In this document: one piece after another, positions 7,858 through 16,169 of the stretch | How positions within the stretch are numbered: position 1 is the stretch's first letter | Layout: every line of letters begins with the position of its first letter | Assembly (NCBI RefSeq): GCF_017303375.1 | Contig: NZ_JAFKOH010000006.1 | Location: 231,658-295,657 of the forward strand | Length of the DNA stretch: 64,000 nucleotides | Reading direction: 5' to 3' | Source: Bacillus sp. NTK074B | GTDB taxonomy: Bacteria > Bacillota > Bacilli > Bacillales > Bacillaceae_B | The notes under the pieces: generated by a model | The model's input: the letters and a program-made list of their open reading frames with translations, nothing else | The model's database searches: none | Told to the model about the DNA's origin: nothing | Position numbers and translations under genes: made by a program

Positions 7858-9104
7858 TCAATACGGGGGAATTCGATGACAAACTCTGTACCGACGCTTT
7901 CTTCACTTTCCACTTTAATCCGTCCATTGAACGATCGGATAATTTGAAAGCTGACCATCATGCCAAGCCCCGTCCCCTTTTCCTTCAGGGAATAATATGG
8001 GGACCCAAGACGCTCGATCTGTTTGTGATTCATGCCGCTCCCCTGGTCTTTAATGGTGAGCCTGATCTGCCCATCATCCGTTTGTCGACAGGTCGTCCAG
8101 AGGATCCCACCCTGTGACATGGATTCTACTGCATTTTTCAAAATGTTGATCAAGGCCTGATTCAATTTTTGAGGGTTCGCCTCCATCCAACAGCCATCCT
8201 CTATATCAGATTTAAATTCAATCTGCTGATTCAAGCTGAAGCTTTGGATGATGGTGACAGCACGATTCAATTGTTCACCGGCATTGATCTTTCCGTAGGT
8301 ATTTAAGGAAGGCTTGCCGAACGAGAGAAAATCACTGATGATTTCATTGGCACGGTCTAATTCTTCAATCGATACGCTGATATATTCCTTTTTATGAGGA
8401 GGCAGTCCAGGTTCATTAAGGATCTGAAGGAATCCCCTGGCCACCTGCATCGGGTTCCGGATTTCATGAGCGAACACTCCGGTCAGTTCGCTGATCAACC
8501 GGAATTTGTCGGCATCCTGAACCTGAAGCCTTAGCTGGTGACTTTCCCGGATCTTTTCGATGAGAAGCGTGGAGAATAAGGTAACCGCAACGGTAAAAAG
8601 AAGGTGGATGCTTTGCACCTTCAATTCAGCACTTGAAAATCCATTCACCGCACCTGACACGGTTATACCGCAAAGACAATAAAAGAGGGATAAACCACCT
8701 GCCAGCAGCACTTTTCGATCTCTTTTCACTTTGACGAACAAGCGCTCTGCGAACAGTATGAAAGGAAGGACGATGACTAACATCAGGACCGTCGTATAGA
8801 AACCTGTACTGATACCGAAGGAAAGGCGATAAAGGATGATCAGGACCGTCAGAAACACTCCCGGCAGCGCGCCCAGATACAACATTCCGAGAAGAAGCGG
8901 GATAAATCGGATATCGAGGCGCAGCCCTTCCCCATATTCCACCGGGAAGGACATGCAGAGCAGGATGGACACTCCCCATAACAGGGTCATAACCATCTTA
9001 ATGGTCCGTCCCTCCTTTACCTTCTCCAGAATAAAGGTGAAATAACTGAATATCGGTATGACGATCAGTGTCAATTGCAGCAGGAAATCTTTTACTATAC
9101 TCAT
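7845..9104 (-). CDS. sporulation-kinase-like sensor histidine kinase (KinB type)
   Basis: 419 residues: five to six N-terminal membrane segments (about 1-180, a 5TMR-LYT-like region with LLLGMLYLGALPG), a HisKA domain with the phospho-acceptor in FAHEIRNPMQ (about 211), and an HATPase domain with N box NILKNAVESM, G1 DQGSGM and G2 GTGLGM. The layout matches KinB-like kinases that feed phosphate to Spo0F, and no response regulator gene is adjacent, as expected for an orphan phosphorelay kinase. Function in sporulation is inferred from family. Ends inside its own terminator. Confidence 0.85.
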   Translation of the reverse strand: MSIVKDFLLQLTLIVIPIFSYFTFILEKVKEGRTIKMVMTLLWGVSILLCMSFPVEYGEGLRLDIRFIPLLLGMLYLGALPGVFLTVLIILYRLSFGISTGFYTTVLMLVIVLPFILFAERLFVKVKRDRKVLLAGGLSLFYCLCGITVSGAVNGFSSAELKVQSIHLLFTVAVTLFSTLLIEKIRESHQLRLQVQDADKFRLISELTGVFAHEIRNPMQVARGFLQILNEPGLPPHKKEYISVSIEELDRANEIISDFLSFGKPSLNTYGKINAGEQLNRAVTIIQSFSLNQQIEFKSDIEDGCWMEANPQKLNQALINILKNAVESMSQGGILWTTCRQTDDGQIRLTIKDQGSGMNHKQIERLGSPYYSLKEKGTGLGMMVSFQIIRSFNGRIKVESEESVGTEFVIEFPRIDETA

Positions 9105-9154
9105 TTGGGCATCATTCGCCTTCTGTTCTATATACTTCTTAATTTTAGCAAAAG

Positions 9155-9499
9155 TCAGACAAATTTAAAACTTAAAGGAAATAAGATAAAAAACACGATC
9201 GCGCCCACGCCCAAAGGAATGAAAAAACAAAGAATGCTTACAACCCGTAATGCAATATAATACCGATCCGTTTTCATGAAGCGGAATCTTCGATTGAGCA
9301 GATGAAAAGCAGTGTGGATGATAAAACATATAAGCAAAAAAACGAGGAGCACCCCGATCGATTCCACCAAAAAAACAGGCAGAGCAATGTCCCCGCTATC
9401 GGTATACATGCCGGTGACGGTCACGAAAGCAAGTGATAGCAGAAAGAATGGGACGGTAATAAAAAGAAGCAGCTTCATTGTGTAGAACGTTTCTTGCAT
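9155..9499 (-). CDS. small membrane protein of unknown function
   Basis: 114 residues with three hydrophobic helices (about 8-30, 42-65 and 84-110) and a basic loop NRRFRFMKTDR between the second and third. A ribosome-site-like AGGGGGG lies before the ATG. It begins 15 bases after the uridine-kinase-like gene, so the two are likely cotranscribed. No family recognised. Confidence 0.6.
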   Translation of the reverse strand: MQETFYTMKLLLFITVPFFLLSLAFVTVTGMYTDSGDIALPVFLVESIGVLLVFLLICFIIHTAFHLLNRRFRFMKTDRYYIALRVVSILCFFIPLGVGAIVFFILFPLSFKFV

Positions 9500-9514
9500 A
9501 TACCGGCGCCCCCC

Positions 9515-10135
9515 TTATCGCACCCTGAAAATATCATCCGCCCTGCCGACTGGATTCTCAAGAAGAAGGTAATAGTCTTCCGCCTTCCAATATCTCCGTT
9601 CGTACTTGGCGATTCTTTCCTGTTCATCCCCAAGATAGACGTCCCGCCTGATGACCCTTTCGACTCGTGTTTCTGAGGGACAGTCCAGGAAGATCACATA
9701 GTCAAAGAATTCACGCCATTCTTTCCTCTGGAGGAAGACACCTTCGATCAGGATGAGGGTGTCTTTCGTATAGTGAAATTCCTTCTGAACAATCGTATCA
9801 GTGGAAGAATCATAGAAAAGTAAAATGATTTCCAGGTTATGATGCAGCTTTTGAAACAAATCTGTTGTGAGGGATGCGATGTCCCATTGAAGGGCGTAGT
9901 ATTCATGCCATTCTTCGTTCCCCGTCCCGTATCGGCGGCTCTTTTCCACAATGTAATCGTCCAAGTGGAGAATGGATGCGCTATACTTGATTTCTCTTTT
10001 TAACGCTTCTGCAAACGTCGATTTACCGGCCCCTCCCAGCCCATCAATTCCGACAATGAATGGACGGTGTTGGGAACATCTTTTATGATAATGGGTGAGA
10101 AATGTCTTCATCATTATATCAAACGGATCATTCAT
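9515..10135 (-). CDS. uridine-kinase-like P-loop NTPase
   Basis: 206 residues with Walker A GLGGAGKSTFAEAL (about 32-45), LHLDDYIV (the DD pair typical of uridine/panthothenate-type kinases, about 57-64), LILIEGVFL (Walker B, about 127) and a lid Arg cluster RVERVIRRD. This is the stand-alone kinase family of Bacillus often called uridine kinase-like; the true phosphate acceptor is unknown. Transcribed from a family promoter (10194-10222) whose -35 lies in the preceding terminator. Confidence 0.8.
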   Translation of the reverse strand: MNDPFDIMMKTFLTHYHKRCSQHRPFIVGIDGLGGAGKSTFAEALKREIKYSASILHLDDYIVEKSRRYGTGNEEWHEYYALQWDIASLTTDLFQKLHHNLEIILLFYDSSTDTIVQKEFHYTKDTLILIEGVFLQRKEWREFFDYVIFLDCPSETRVERVIRRDVYLGDEQERIAKYERRYWKAEDYYLLLENPVGRADDIFRVR

Positions 10136-10193
10136 TCAATTCCACACCTTTCTGCTATACGTCCCTCTTTTTATCATTCCTTTCCCCCTTCCA

Positions 10194-10222
10194 ATTATTT
10201 CAAAAAACTAAAAAGAACTCAA
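10194..10222 (-). promoter_or_regulatory. promoter-family motif for the uridine-kinase-like gene
   Basis: TTGAGT (10217-10222), 17 bases, AATAAT (10194-10199) with TTTGA before and TGGAA after the -10, about 60 bases before the start codon at 10135. Confidence 0.7.
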
Positions 10223-10248
10223 TTCTTTTTAAAAAGAGAATTGAGTTC
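10205..10248 (-). terminator. terminator of the 10266-10754 gene, overlapping the next promoter
   Basis: AGAATTGAGTTC arms at 10215-10226 and 10237-10248 form a 12-bp stem followed by a T-rich run on the minus strand. The 3' arm contains the TTGAGT -35 box of the downstream promoter. Confidence 0.8.
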
Positions 10249-10265
10249 CTGCATAAAGAATCACG

Positions 10266-10754
10266 TTACATGTTCTTTGCCTTTTGAGTCGGCCACTGAA
10301 TTACTTTTTCCAAGATGCATTGATAGAAATATATGAGGACGGCCAATGACAGGATGATCAAGTAAAAGAACAGATTGCTCATCTTCCGTAATTTAAATGC
10401 GCCCATTTTATCATAGAATTTCACAATCGGGAAAGCCAGTAGAAAATCAATCAGAGCATTTAAGGCAACATACTTTCTAAAGTCACCAAAGGTCCATTTA
10501 AATACCCACAGCGTTGTGATGAAAAACATTCCCCCTACAAAAGGAAGATCGATTTTGGTCTTTTTTAAAATGAAAGGGTCCGCTTTCCACCATTTCTTAT
10601 TATTGGCGAAGATACTGAGGATACTCCATATGATATTCGTAAACAGGGCGACTGAAGTAAAGCGAACAAACACGTTTTTCCCGAGGTATGGTGCGCTAAA
10701 CCAGGGAAGAACCAAAGTACAGGTAGATAATATCTTTGAGTTCTTACTAGACAC
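10266..10754 (-). CDS. membrane protein of unknown function
   Basis: 162 residues with four or five hydrophobic helices (about 30-50, 70-95, 100-120 and 130-150). GTG start at 10754 preceded by GGAGG seven bases upstream. Aromatic-rich segments (KKWWKADP, LWVFKWTFGDF) but no motif that I recognise. It stands alone and is followed by its own terminator. Confidence 0.65.
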   Translation of the reverse strand: MSSKNSKILSTCTLVLPWFSAPYLGKNVFVRFTSVALFTNIIWSILSIFANNKKWWKADPFILKKTKIDLPFVGGMFFITTLWVFKWTFGDFRKYVALNALIDFLLAFPIVKFYDKMGAFKLRKMSNLFFYLIILSLAVLIYFYQCILEKVIQWPTQKAKNM

Positions 10755-10840
10755 GATATGGCCTCCAATAGTCGATTAGATAATAGTTGTAACGTTCTCC
10801 TAAATAAGGAATTTTATGTATCAGCAGCATTTTTTTCATT

Positions 10841-10893
10841 AAAAAGGGTCTGTCCTTCTCCACGCCTAACGTGTCGTTGGACAGACCCTTTTC
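10841..10893 (-). terminator. terminator after the PhoX-type gene
   Basis: AAAAGGGTCTGTCC...GGACAGACCCTTTTC, a 14-bp stem with a T-rich tail on both strands, 9 bases beyond the stop at 10902. Confidence 0.9.
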
Positions 10894-10901
10894 ACTTGAT
10901 C

Positions 10902-12887
10902 TTATTCTTCTGTATCATAATCATGATGACCTTTATGATCGTCATGCTCTCCATCATCCTCATTGTATCTATGGTGGTTCCTACTATGGTCTTCTTTCGA
11001 GTCCACACCAGGAATTCCGGAGATATATCCGACACCGCCTGTTTCCATGATGCCAAGCGTATCTTTCATGGCCTGCTCTAATTCTGTTTTATCAACGGCT
11101 GTGATTTCTTTCTCATCAAGATCCGCCCCTGGATGTTGATAGTTGCTTAGGATATAATTCGAGTCCTTCATGGAACCCACCGCTCGTAATCCGGTTGCTT
11201 CTGCTCCGACCGGAACGGAAAGGATTCTGGAAAGCTTCTTGGTTTGTACATCGTACGCCCACACGAAGTTGTTCGTGTGCATACCGCTGTCTTCTCCGAT
11301 GAAGAGGGTATTTAGATCTTCTGAGAAACTCAGGTTGTCAGGGTTAGCTACTAAATCAGGGTTTGCCGTGTTTCCTAGTGCATCCGGAGAACCAAGGTCC
11401 TCTCCTAATACAAATCCGCTCATGCTGGCAGGAACATAGCCACTGTCAATTTTCTCATCGTCACGATCCGTTTGACCTTCTTGGAGATTCAATTCATACG
11501 TGACACCTGATTCAATCTTCGGAAGTTGAATGTCGTCCTGAACGGCTCCATCCTGCTTTTCCATGCTTCCTTCTTGATAAGAGATGGCCATGTACGCTTT
11601 ATGATCTTCCGCGTTGACGGCAAGTCCCTCCATTTTGTTGAATTCAGAAGTCGCACCAAGGATGGCTCCGTAACGGCGCGGTTCTAAGAATGCTGCCGCT
11701 TTTTCCATGCCTGGTTTCACTTTTAGATATTCAACAGAATCATGTGAGTTCGTCATAACAGGCGTAAACCCTTCAGTAGGCTCTTCGGTTGTTTCAAAAA
11801 TATCGCTGAATGTCACTCCACTGTCGATCATGGCTTTGATTTCTTTGTCGGTACCGTGTCCAAGCTTGATCCAGTTTAGATCACCAGACCCGCCTTTTTC
11901 TGTACCTGTTTGGTTGAACTTAGCCGCATATAGAGTTCCAGCTGAGAAATCTTCTGCTTTATCGGCTACATACATGAACATCATCGTATTGCCACCGTCG
12001 TCACCGAAAATGGCCGTCCTGTTATCCGGAAGGACCTGCATCATTTCATGGGAGAAGCGGCCTGTGCTGTAATGCTTGACGACAGAAGGCTTACCATCAT
12101 GTGAGACGGAGATTTCCGGGATCCATCCGTAATTGTAAGGATTTGCTTTTGATTCATCATGGAAGTAATAGTTCGCAAAGTTGCTGACTTCTTTATAGGC
12201 ATCGGAATCTTTGTTTTCAAATTCTCTTGCATCCGGCTCATATTCCTCTGAACCAAGGTGCGTGCCCCAATCCGTTGTGGATCCGTTACATGGATTCCAC
12301 AGTCCATTTACACTTGAGAAATCAATCTTATGTGCTTCTTTCACCGAAAGCTTGCCCGTCTTTTTATCATGGTCAAGTTCAGATAGTGTCATGGACGCAG
12401 GAAGGCCAGAAATCTCTTCGCCTGCATTGTTTTGGGAATCGTATTCAAAGTGAGAAATCATGAATGATTGGTTCCCCTTCGTCAGAAGACTGTTCGAATC
12501 CGGTGCATCTGAAATGAAGTAGGAAGGATTTGCTGGAACGCTTTCGTCCATGATCGGATCTCCGTTCACATCGATCGGAGTACCTGCTGGAATCATTTCT
12601 CCTTTATTGTCGACGATTTTATCTTTTGATAGGTAGAGTTGGTCATAGTTAAGAGGCAGCTCTTTCACAGTCCTGTCTTTATAGGTCACTTTGACTGTTG
12701 CTGTTGTATACGTTTTTACCATATTTTTAATGTTGTCAGGAGCTTTCATGGAAGAAAATTCAACACTTTCAATTTTCTTGTGTGAGTCTTTCTTTTTGCC
12801 GTGGTCCTCATTGTCGTGAGCCATGGCTGCTAAAGATGAAGAAGCCAGTAGCGCCATCGATAATCCGATTGATAGTCTTTTTTTCAT
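10902..12887 (-). CDS. phoX: secreted PhoX-type (DUF839) phosphatase
   Basis: 661 residues with a Sec signal peptide (MKKR then SIGLSMALLASSSLAAMA, cleavage about residue 23). PhoX enzymes are calcium/iron-dependent alkaline phosphatases outside the membrane. The sequence shows the family order WNPCNGSTTDWGTHLGSEEYEP (about 200-220), GRFSHEMMQVLPDNRTAIFGDD, NKMEGLAVN and NPDNLSFSEDLNTLFIGED. PhoX proteins have a Cys in the loop equivalent to GTxLxCEE; here Ser stands there, while a Cys lies a few residues earlier. Signal type is Sec rather than the Tat signal of Gram-negative PhoX. The C terminus is a His/Asp-rich tail (HHRYNEDDGEHDDHKGHHD) that could bind metal. No convincing Pho box was seen. 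Confidence 0.85.
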   Translation of the reverse strand: MKKRLSIGLSMALLASSSLAAMAHDNEDHGKKKDSHKKIESVEFSSMKAPDNIKNMVKTYTTATVKVTYKDRTVKELPLNYDQLYLSKDKIVDNKGEMIPAGTPIDVNGDPIMDESVPANPSYFISDAPDSNSLLTKGNQSFMISHFEYDSQNNAGEEISGLPASMTLSELDHDKKTGKLSVKEAHKIDFSSVNGLWNPCNGSTTDWGTHLGSEEYEPDAREFENKDSDAYKEVSNFANYYFHDESKANPYNYGWIPEISVSHDGKPSVVKHYSTGRFSHEMMQVLPDNRTAIFGDDGGNTMMFMYVADKAEDFSAGTLYAAKFNQTGTEKGGSGDLNWIKLGHGTDKEIKAMIDSGVTFSDIFETTEEPTEGFTPVMTNSHDSVEYLKVKPGMEKAAAFLEPRRYGAILGATSEFNKMEGLAVNAEDHKAYMAISYQEGSMEKQDGAVQDDIQLPKIESGVTYELNLQEGQTDRDDEKIDSGYVPASMSGFVLGEDLGSPDALGNTANPDLVANPDNLSFSEDLNTLFIGEDSGMHTNNFVWAYDVQTKKLSRILSVPVGAEATGLRAVGSMKDSNYILSNYQHPGADLDEKEITAVDKTELEQAMKDTLGIMETGGVGYISGIPGVDSKEDHSRNHHRYNEDDGEHDDHKGHHDYDTEE

Positions 12888-13024
12888 CTGATAAAACCTC
12901 CTACTGTATTTGCTACTACTCTAGTAAAACATGGAATGTTTAAGTCAGTATGAATACAAGTGGGGGAAATTAAAATCTAAGTAAATATTCGTTTACGGTA
13001 TGATAACAATTCATATGCATAAAG

Positions 13025-13693
13025 TCATGGGTTATTTAGGGGATGGTGATGGAGAGAGGCAACCTCCAGAATATTCCCCTCAGGGTCGATTATGTAAAAA
13101 ACTGATCCTTCTTGAGATCTCCTCGTCTGAAAGTGGCGCGTTTCCAAGAGGCGATAGTATAGAAAAATCCGGGAAGGGTCCGACTGCTTGATCGCGTTTG
13201 AGAGCTCCTTAATCAAGTGCGGATTGGAGAATTCCGGAACAGGCAGATCTTTCGGAGCGGCATTCAGTTTTTTTCTGGAACGATGAAGAGCTGTCTTGAT
13301 GGACTCATCACGGACCCTGAGCATAGCGGCGATTTCCTTAGTCTTATAGTTAAATACATCTTTCAGGGTTAAGAGCATCGCCTGTTGCAGGGGGAGTGAA
13401 GCAAGTATGATTTCAATCAAAGCGTCGAATTCGGAAGGGTCGCTTACTTCCCGAATGTCTTCATGATGAAAAAGAAACTCCTTCTTCTTTCTTTTCTCAT
13501 CGATAAAAAGGTTTTTGGCCACTTTGTATAGAAAAGAGAAAGTGAACTCCCGACCGGGATCGGACTTTTTCAGCCGGTAGATTTTCAACAGCGTGTCCTG
13601 TACAAGATCTTCTGCCTGCCAGGATGAGCCTGATAGTTTCAAGCAATATCGATACAGTTTGCTGACCGTTTGTTCCAGGTCTTCAAAAATCAT
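13025..13693 (-). CDS. ECF-type RNA polymerase sigma factor with C-terminal extension
   Basis: About 222 residues. Region 2 (LYRYCLKLSGSSWQAEDLVQDTLLKIYR, residues 14-41) and region 4 (LPLQQAMLLTLKDVFNYKTKEIAAML with an HTH around 120-150) are clear; the last 70 residues form an extra domain (DPSRIFLYYRLLETRHFQ...) reminiscent of the SnoaL-like tail of some ECF groups. No anti-sigma gene is adjacent, consistent with tail-regulated sigma factors. ATG at 13693 chosen because GAGGTG lies six bases upstream; the frame can be extended to a GTG at 13702. Divergent from the VOC gene. Confidence 0.8.
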   Translation of the reverse strand: MIFEDLEQTVSKLYRYCLKLSGSSWQAEDLVQDTLLKIYRLKKSDPGREFTFSFLYKVAKNLFIDEKRKKKEFLFHHEDIREVSDPSEFDALIEIILASLPLQQAMLLTLKDVFNYKTKEIAAMLRVRDESIKTALHRSRKKLNAAPKDLPVPEFSNPHLIKELSNAIKQSDPSRIFLYYRLLETRHFQTRRSQEGSVFYIIDPEGNILEVASLHHHPLNNP

Positions 13694-13775
13694 TCCAGCC
13701 ACCTCACATTTTTTGTAACTTTTTCTTCATTATATTCGTTATACATAGGAATTTCATTTATAAGGAGAGGATACG

Positions 13776-14195
13776 ATGTTTAAAATTGGAAGTGTATTTG
13801 TCCCTGTCACGAATCTTGAGAAATCATCCGCCTGGTATGAGGAGCATTTAGGCGTGAAGAAAATCGGTTCATGGGATGGGGGTGCAGGGTTTTACCTCCC
13901 AAACGGTTCGACCCAATTTGGCTTGATCGAAGTGGAAACCCCTCAGCCGACGGAGTTTGTCATTAAAGGAAAGCAGAAGAACAGCTATTTCAACTTTGTC
14001 GTTGAGGATGTCGATGCGATTCATAATGAATTGAACGGGAAAGGAGTAGTGACAACGGAAATCGACGACTTTGGCGGGATGCGCTTTTTTGATTTCTTTG
14101 ACCCTGATGGGAATCCGTTCAGCGTGGTGAGCGAGGTAGAAGGATCTCCATTTCACTCGGATCATGTGAAAAAGCTTCAGGAAATGAATAGCTGA
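13776..14195 (+). CDS. VOC (glyoxalase/bleomycin-resistance fold) family protein
   Basis: 139 residues starting KIGSVFVPVTNLEKSSAWYEEHLG, with the paired beta-alpha-beta-beta modules of the VOC superfamily and a C-terminal FDFFDPDGNPFSVVSE that carries the usual metal-ligand Glu. Probably a small cytoplasmic enzyme or binding protein; substrate unknown. AAGGAGAGG precedes the ATG. Divergent from the sigma-factor gene, with a 74-base shared upstream region. Confidence 0.8.
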   Translation: MFKIGSVFVPVTNLEKSSAWYEEHLGVKKIGSWDGGAGFYLPNGSTQFGLIEVETPQPTEFVIKGKQKNSYFNFVVEDVDAIHNELNGKGVVTTEIDDFGGMRFFDFFDPDGNPFSVVSEVEGSPFHSDHVKKLQEMNS

Positions 14196-14201
14196 GGAAA
14201 G

Positions 14202-14231
14202 AAAGGTGACCGGAATCCCGGTCACCTTTTC
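14202..14231 (+). terminator. terminator of the VOC gene
   Basis: AAAGGTGACCGG AATC CCGGTCACCTTTT hairpin with T tail directly after the gene; it works on both strands. Confidence 0.9.
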
Positions 14232-14409
14232 ATTCTGATTCAACGGCCGTTTCGAGTGCATCGAATGGCTCTTTGTCTTTCGATGTAATGGTATAGATGG
14301 CCTTCCCTTTCTGCCACTTCACAACCGTTTCGGGATGTTCCTTGAATCCGCCTTTAACGTATGTATACCACGTTAAAACACATTTATTCAATAAAAGATG
14401 GAAATAGAG
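14230..14409 (-). pseudogene. remnant resembling the C terminus of a DUF4367/anti-sigma-like protein
   Basis: An open minus-strand frame of about 59 codons without any start codon encodes WYTYVKGGFKEHPETVVKWQ, then KGKAIYTITSKDKEPFDALE. The W-K-G-x-x-Y-T pattern resembles the end of DUF4367-type lipoprotein/anti-sigma domains. The frame begins at a stop codon and has no ribosome site, so I read it as the surviving 3' end of a deleted gene. Confidence 0.5.
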
Positions 14410-14466
14410 TTATTACCTGGCTAATGAAGGGTATGGATACATGAGTATAAAAGCGGAGGTGTTTTC

Positions 14467-14717
14467 ATGAAGATGAATAAACTGGATTTGATGACCTGTT
14501 TACTATCCAGGGACCACCATTCTTTCAAGAAATTTTATCAGGATTATGAAGCATTTATGTTCCGGACAGGCTATAGGGTGACAGGATGCAGGACGTCTAC
14601 GGAGCAGTTGATCTTGATGGTGTAAGAAATATATGGAATCAACCCTCTGTCATTTCCAGATCATCGGACCGCTACTTATCGGTTATTTTGCAGAAATTAA
14701 TGGTAGATCATCGATGA
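14467..14717 (+). pseudogene. truncated, frameshifted ECF sigma-factor gene
   Basis: A good ribosome site (CGGAGG) precedes ATG 14467. The first 52 codons (MKMNKLDLMTCLLSRDHHSF, then KKFYQDYEAFMFRTGYRVTG) resemble sigma region 2 but end at a TAA at 14623. In another frame the match continues (VRNIWNQPSVISRSSDRYLS, then VILQKLMVDHR) to a TGA at 14715-14717, as in the IWxQP...RDHR part of sigma region 2. Region 4 is missing. A recent frameshift plus truncation explains the pattern. Confidence 0.65.
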
Positions 14718-14914
14718 GACTGTCCTTTTAATGGATAAATAAAAATCCTTGAATCGAAGAGTACAGGCAAAGGAAGCCGGCTGAGAGTAATAACCACCCT
14801 CTCCCCCTTATGGTCTTTTTGAAGTTCTTCTATTACCACGATTCCAGCGGACAGACTAAGCATCAACATCATGTGTTCAATCCATATACATTCCTTCCTG
14901 GTGGTCAAGTCCAT
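14708..14914 (-). CDS. short ORF of doubtful status
   Basis: A 68-codon frame whose ATG overlaps the stop of the upstream gene as TAATG, which suggests translational coupling. The predicted peptide has one hydrophobic stretch (MMLMLSLSAGIVVI) but otherwise looks unlike a folded protein, and it runs into the sigma-factor remnant on the other strand. May be a decayed gene. Confidence 0.25.
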   Translation of the reverse strand: MDLTTRKECIWIEHMMLMLSLSAGIVVIEELQKDHKGERVVITLSRLPLPVLFDSRIFIYPLKGQSHR

Positions 14915-15138
14915 TATTTTTGTACGAATTTAGTATCATGATTCTTGGCCATTTTATATTCCTGCACTGACCTGGCCAGCATAATAGCCATCCCTCCTAT
15001 TAAATAGAGGGGTTGCCAGTTAAATGAATCTTTAATGACCATATCCTTGATCAGAATAAAGCACCCATACAAAATCCAGAAGCATGTAAAGCCGGTAGCA
15101 AACAACCAGAATTTCGGATAGATTTTTTCTTTTGTCAT
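14914..15138 (-). CDS. small two-helix membrane protein
   Basis: 74 residues with hydrophobic helices at about 9-31 and 42-58 and a charged tail. GAGGTG lies five bases before the ATG. No family recognised. Its stop overlaps the start of a doubtful downstream ORF. Confidence 0.55.
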   Translation of the reverse strand: MTKEKIYPKFWLFATGFTCFWILYGCFILIKDMVIKDSFNWQPLYLIGGMAIMLARSVQEYKMAKNHDTKFVQK

Positions 15139-15235
15139 TTTTTCACCTCAACCATTCTATTTTATCAAGTAGCATATCTCACATATCGGATTCTTTTAGC
15201 TGGTTCATCCTTGACACGTTTTATTCAACAAGTAA

Positions 15236-15268
15236 AAAAAGCCGACTCCCCAAATCCCAAAAAGTCGA
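15236..15268 (-). terminator. probable terminator downstream of the broken 15313-15510 gene
   Basis: CGACTTTTT...GGGAGTCGGCTTTTTTT on the minus strand: a short stem followed by seven Ts. Confidence 0.5.
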
Positions 15269-15312
15269 ATGATATTTCTGAACAGATTAAACATACATAA
15301 CCAGTCCATTGA

Positions 15313-15510
15313 CTATGCCTCTCTTCTCTCTTTCTTCATCGTATTGAGAGAAAAAATCAGCCCCGTAAATCCCCCTGTAAAAGAAGGCAGCAGACTCCAC
15401 ATTAGATATCCCCATTTTTCTGTGTACACAGATACGATAAGGAACAGAACGGGAAAACCGACTAGAACGATGAGTGATACAATCAGTGCCTACTTACTTC
15501 TATTTTTCAT
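15313..15510 (-). pseudogene. two-helix membrane protein gene interrupted by an amber codon
   Basis: ATG 15510 opens a frame MKNRSK, then a TAG at 15490-15492, then 58 further codons in the same frame (ALIVSLIVLVGFPVLFLIVS, then VYTEKWGYLMWSLLPSFTGG...) to a TAG at 15313. The downstream part is clearly a membrane protein with two helices. Either a single nonsense mutation killed the gene at codon 7, or it is a sequence error. The ribosome site (GGCGG) is weak. Confidence 0.6.
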
Positions 15511-15587
15511 ATTGAACCGCCACTTATCTACTTTACCCCCTTGATTTTAACATCATTTTCCTGATTATAGACACTTTGTTTCTCCAT

Positions 15588-15623
15588 AAAAAAGAGATGC
15601 TTTTCTTTAATAAAGAAAAGCAC
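15588..15623 (-). terminator. terminator after the 15631 gene
   Basis: TGCTTTTCTTT AT TAAAGAAAAGCA hairpin followed by TCTCTTTTTT on the minus strand. Confidence 0.8.
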
Positions 15624-15630
15624 CCGCTCC

Positions 15631-15816
15631 TTACTTTTTAAACAAAAGGAATAAAATAACAAAAATGAGCAGAAAGAGAAACAAGAGATATCCCATCCCC
15701 ATGCTGTATACGAAATACACCCTCACGTGGAGGATGATCCGGACGATGTGAAAGATCAGGATGCAAAAAAGCAACAGGATGACGATATTGACCTGCCTGT
15801 CTCGATTTCGATACAT
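15631..15816 (-). CDS. small hydrophobic two-helix protein
   Basis: 61 residues: a basic N terminus (MYRNRDRQ), then two strongly hydrophobic helices (about 9-27 and 35-59) ending FKK. GGGAG lies nine bases before the ATG at 15816; an earlier ATG at 15822 is only three bases from it. Function unknown. Confidence 0.55.
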   Translation of the reverse strand: MYRNRDRQVNIVILLLFCILIFHIVRIILHVRVYFVYSMGMGYLLFLFLLIFVILFLLFKK

Positions 15817-15923
15817 AGCCATCAGCTCCCATCAAAGAGCCCCTGGTACAAGAAGGAACTCGTACCATATGTCTTTCTATATACCTATTTCCCTACTAAG
15901 CTCATTATTCATGAAACCAATGA

Positions 15924-16112
15924 TTAGAGTTGCAGGGTCGCATCCAGTTCTTTATTCAGGCGAGAAAGCTCCTGTTCCAACTCATCTAATTTCCTTTGTT
16001 GTATATCCGTGTTTCTTCCGAAGGATTCGAGCTTCTCAAGGTCCCCCTGGATGCGGATATAATCGAGTTTCACTTCGTTTATTTGGTATTCAAGCTCTGT
16101 TTTGTTCATCAT
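15924..16112 (-). CDS. SE1832-family small coiled-coil protein
   Basis: 62 residues, almost entirely charged heptads: MMNKTELEYQINEVKLDYIR, then IQGDLEKLESFGRNTD. The EYQI..LKLDYIRIQGDLEKLES pattern is that of the short Bacillales/staphylococcal proteins annotated SE1832 family, function unknown. Cytoplasmic, probably an antiparallel coiled coil. The strand and spacing suggest a single gene. Confidence 0.6.
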   Translation of the reverse strand: MMNKTELEYQINEVKLDYIRIQGDLEKLESFGRNTDIQQRKLDELEQELSRLNKELDATLQL

Positions 16113-16169
16113 GATTCCTGCCTTTCAGTATGTAGTGATACCGCTATTATCAATCAAAGTTCAACTAAA

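Noticed and set aside
12888..13000. Pho box upstream of the PhoX gene
   Set aside because: TTTACT and TTTAAT lie five bases apart, but match the TTAACA repeats too loosely and with no further copies.
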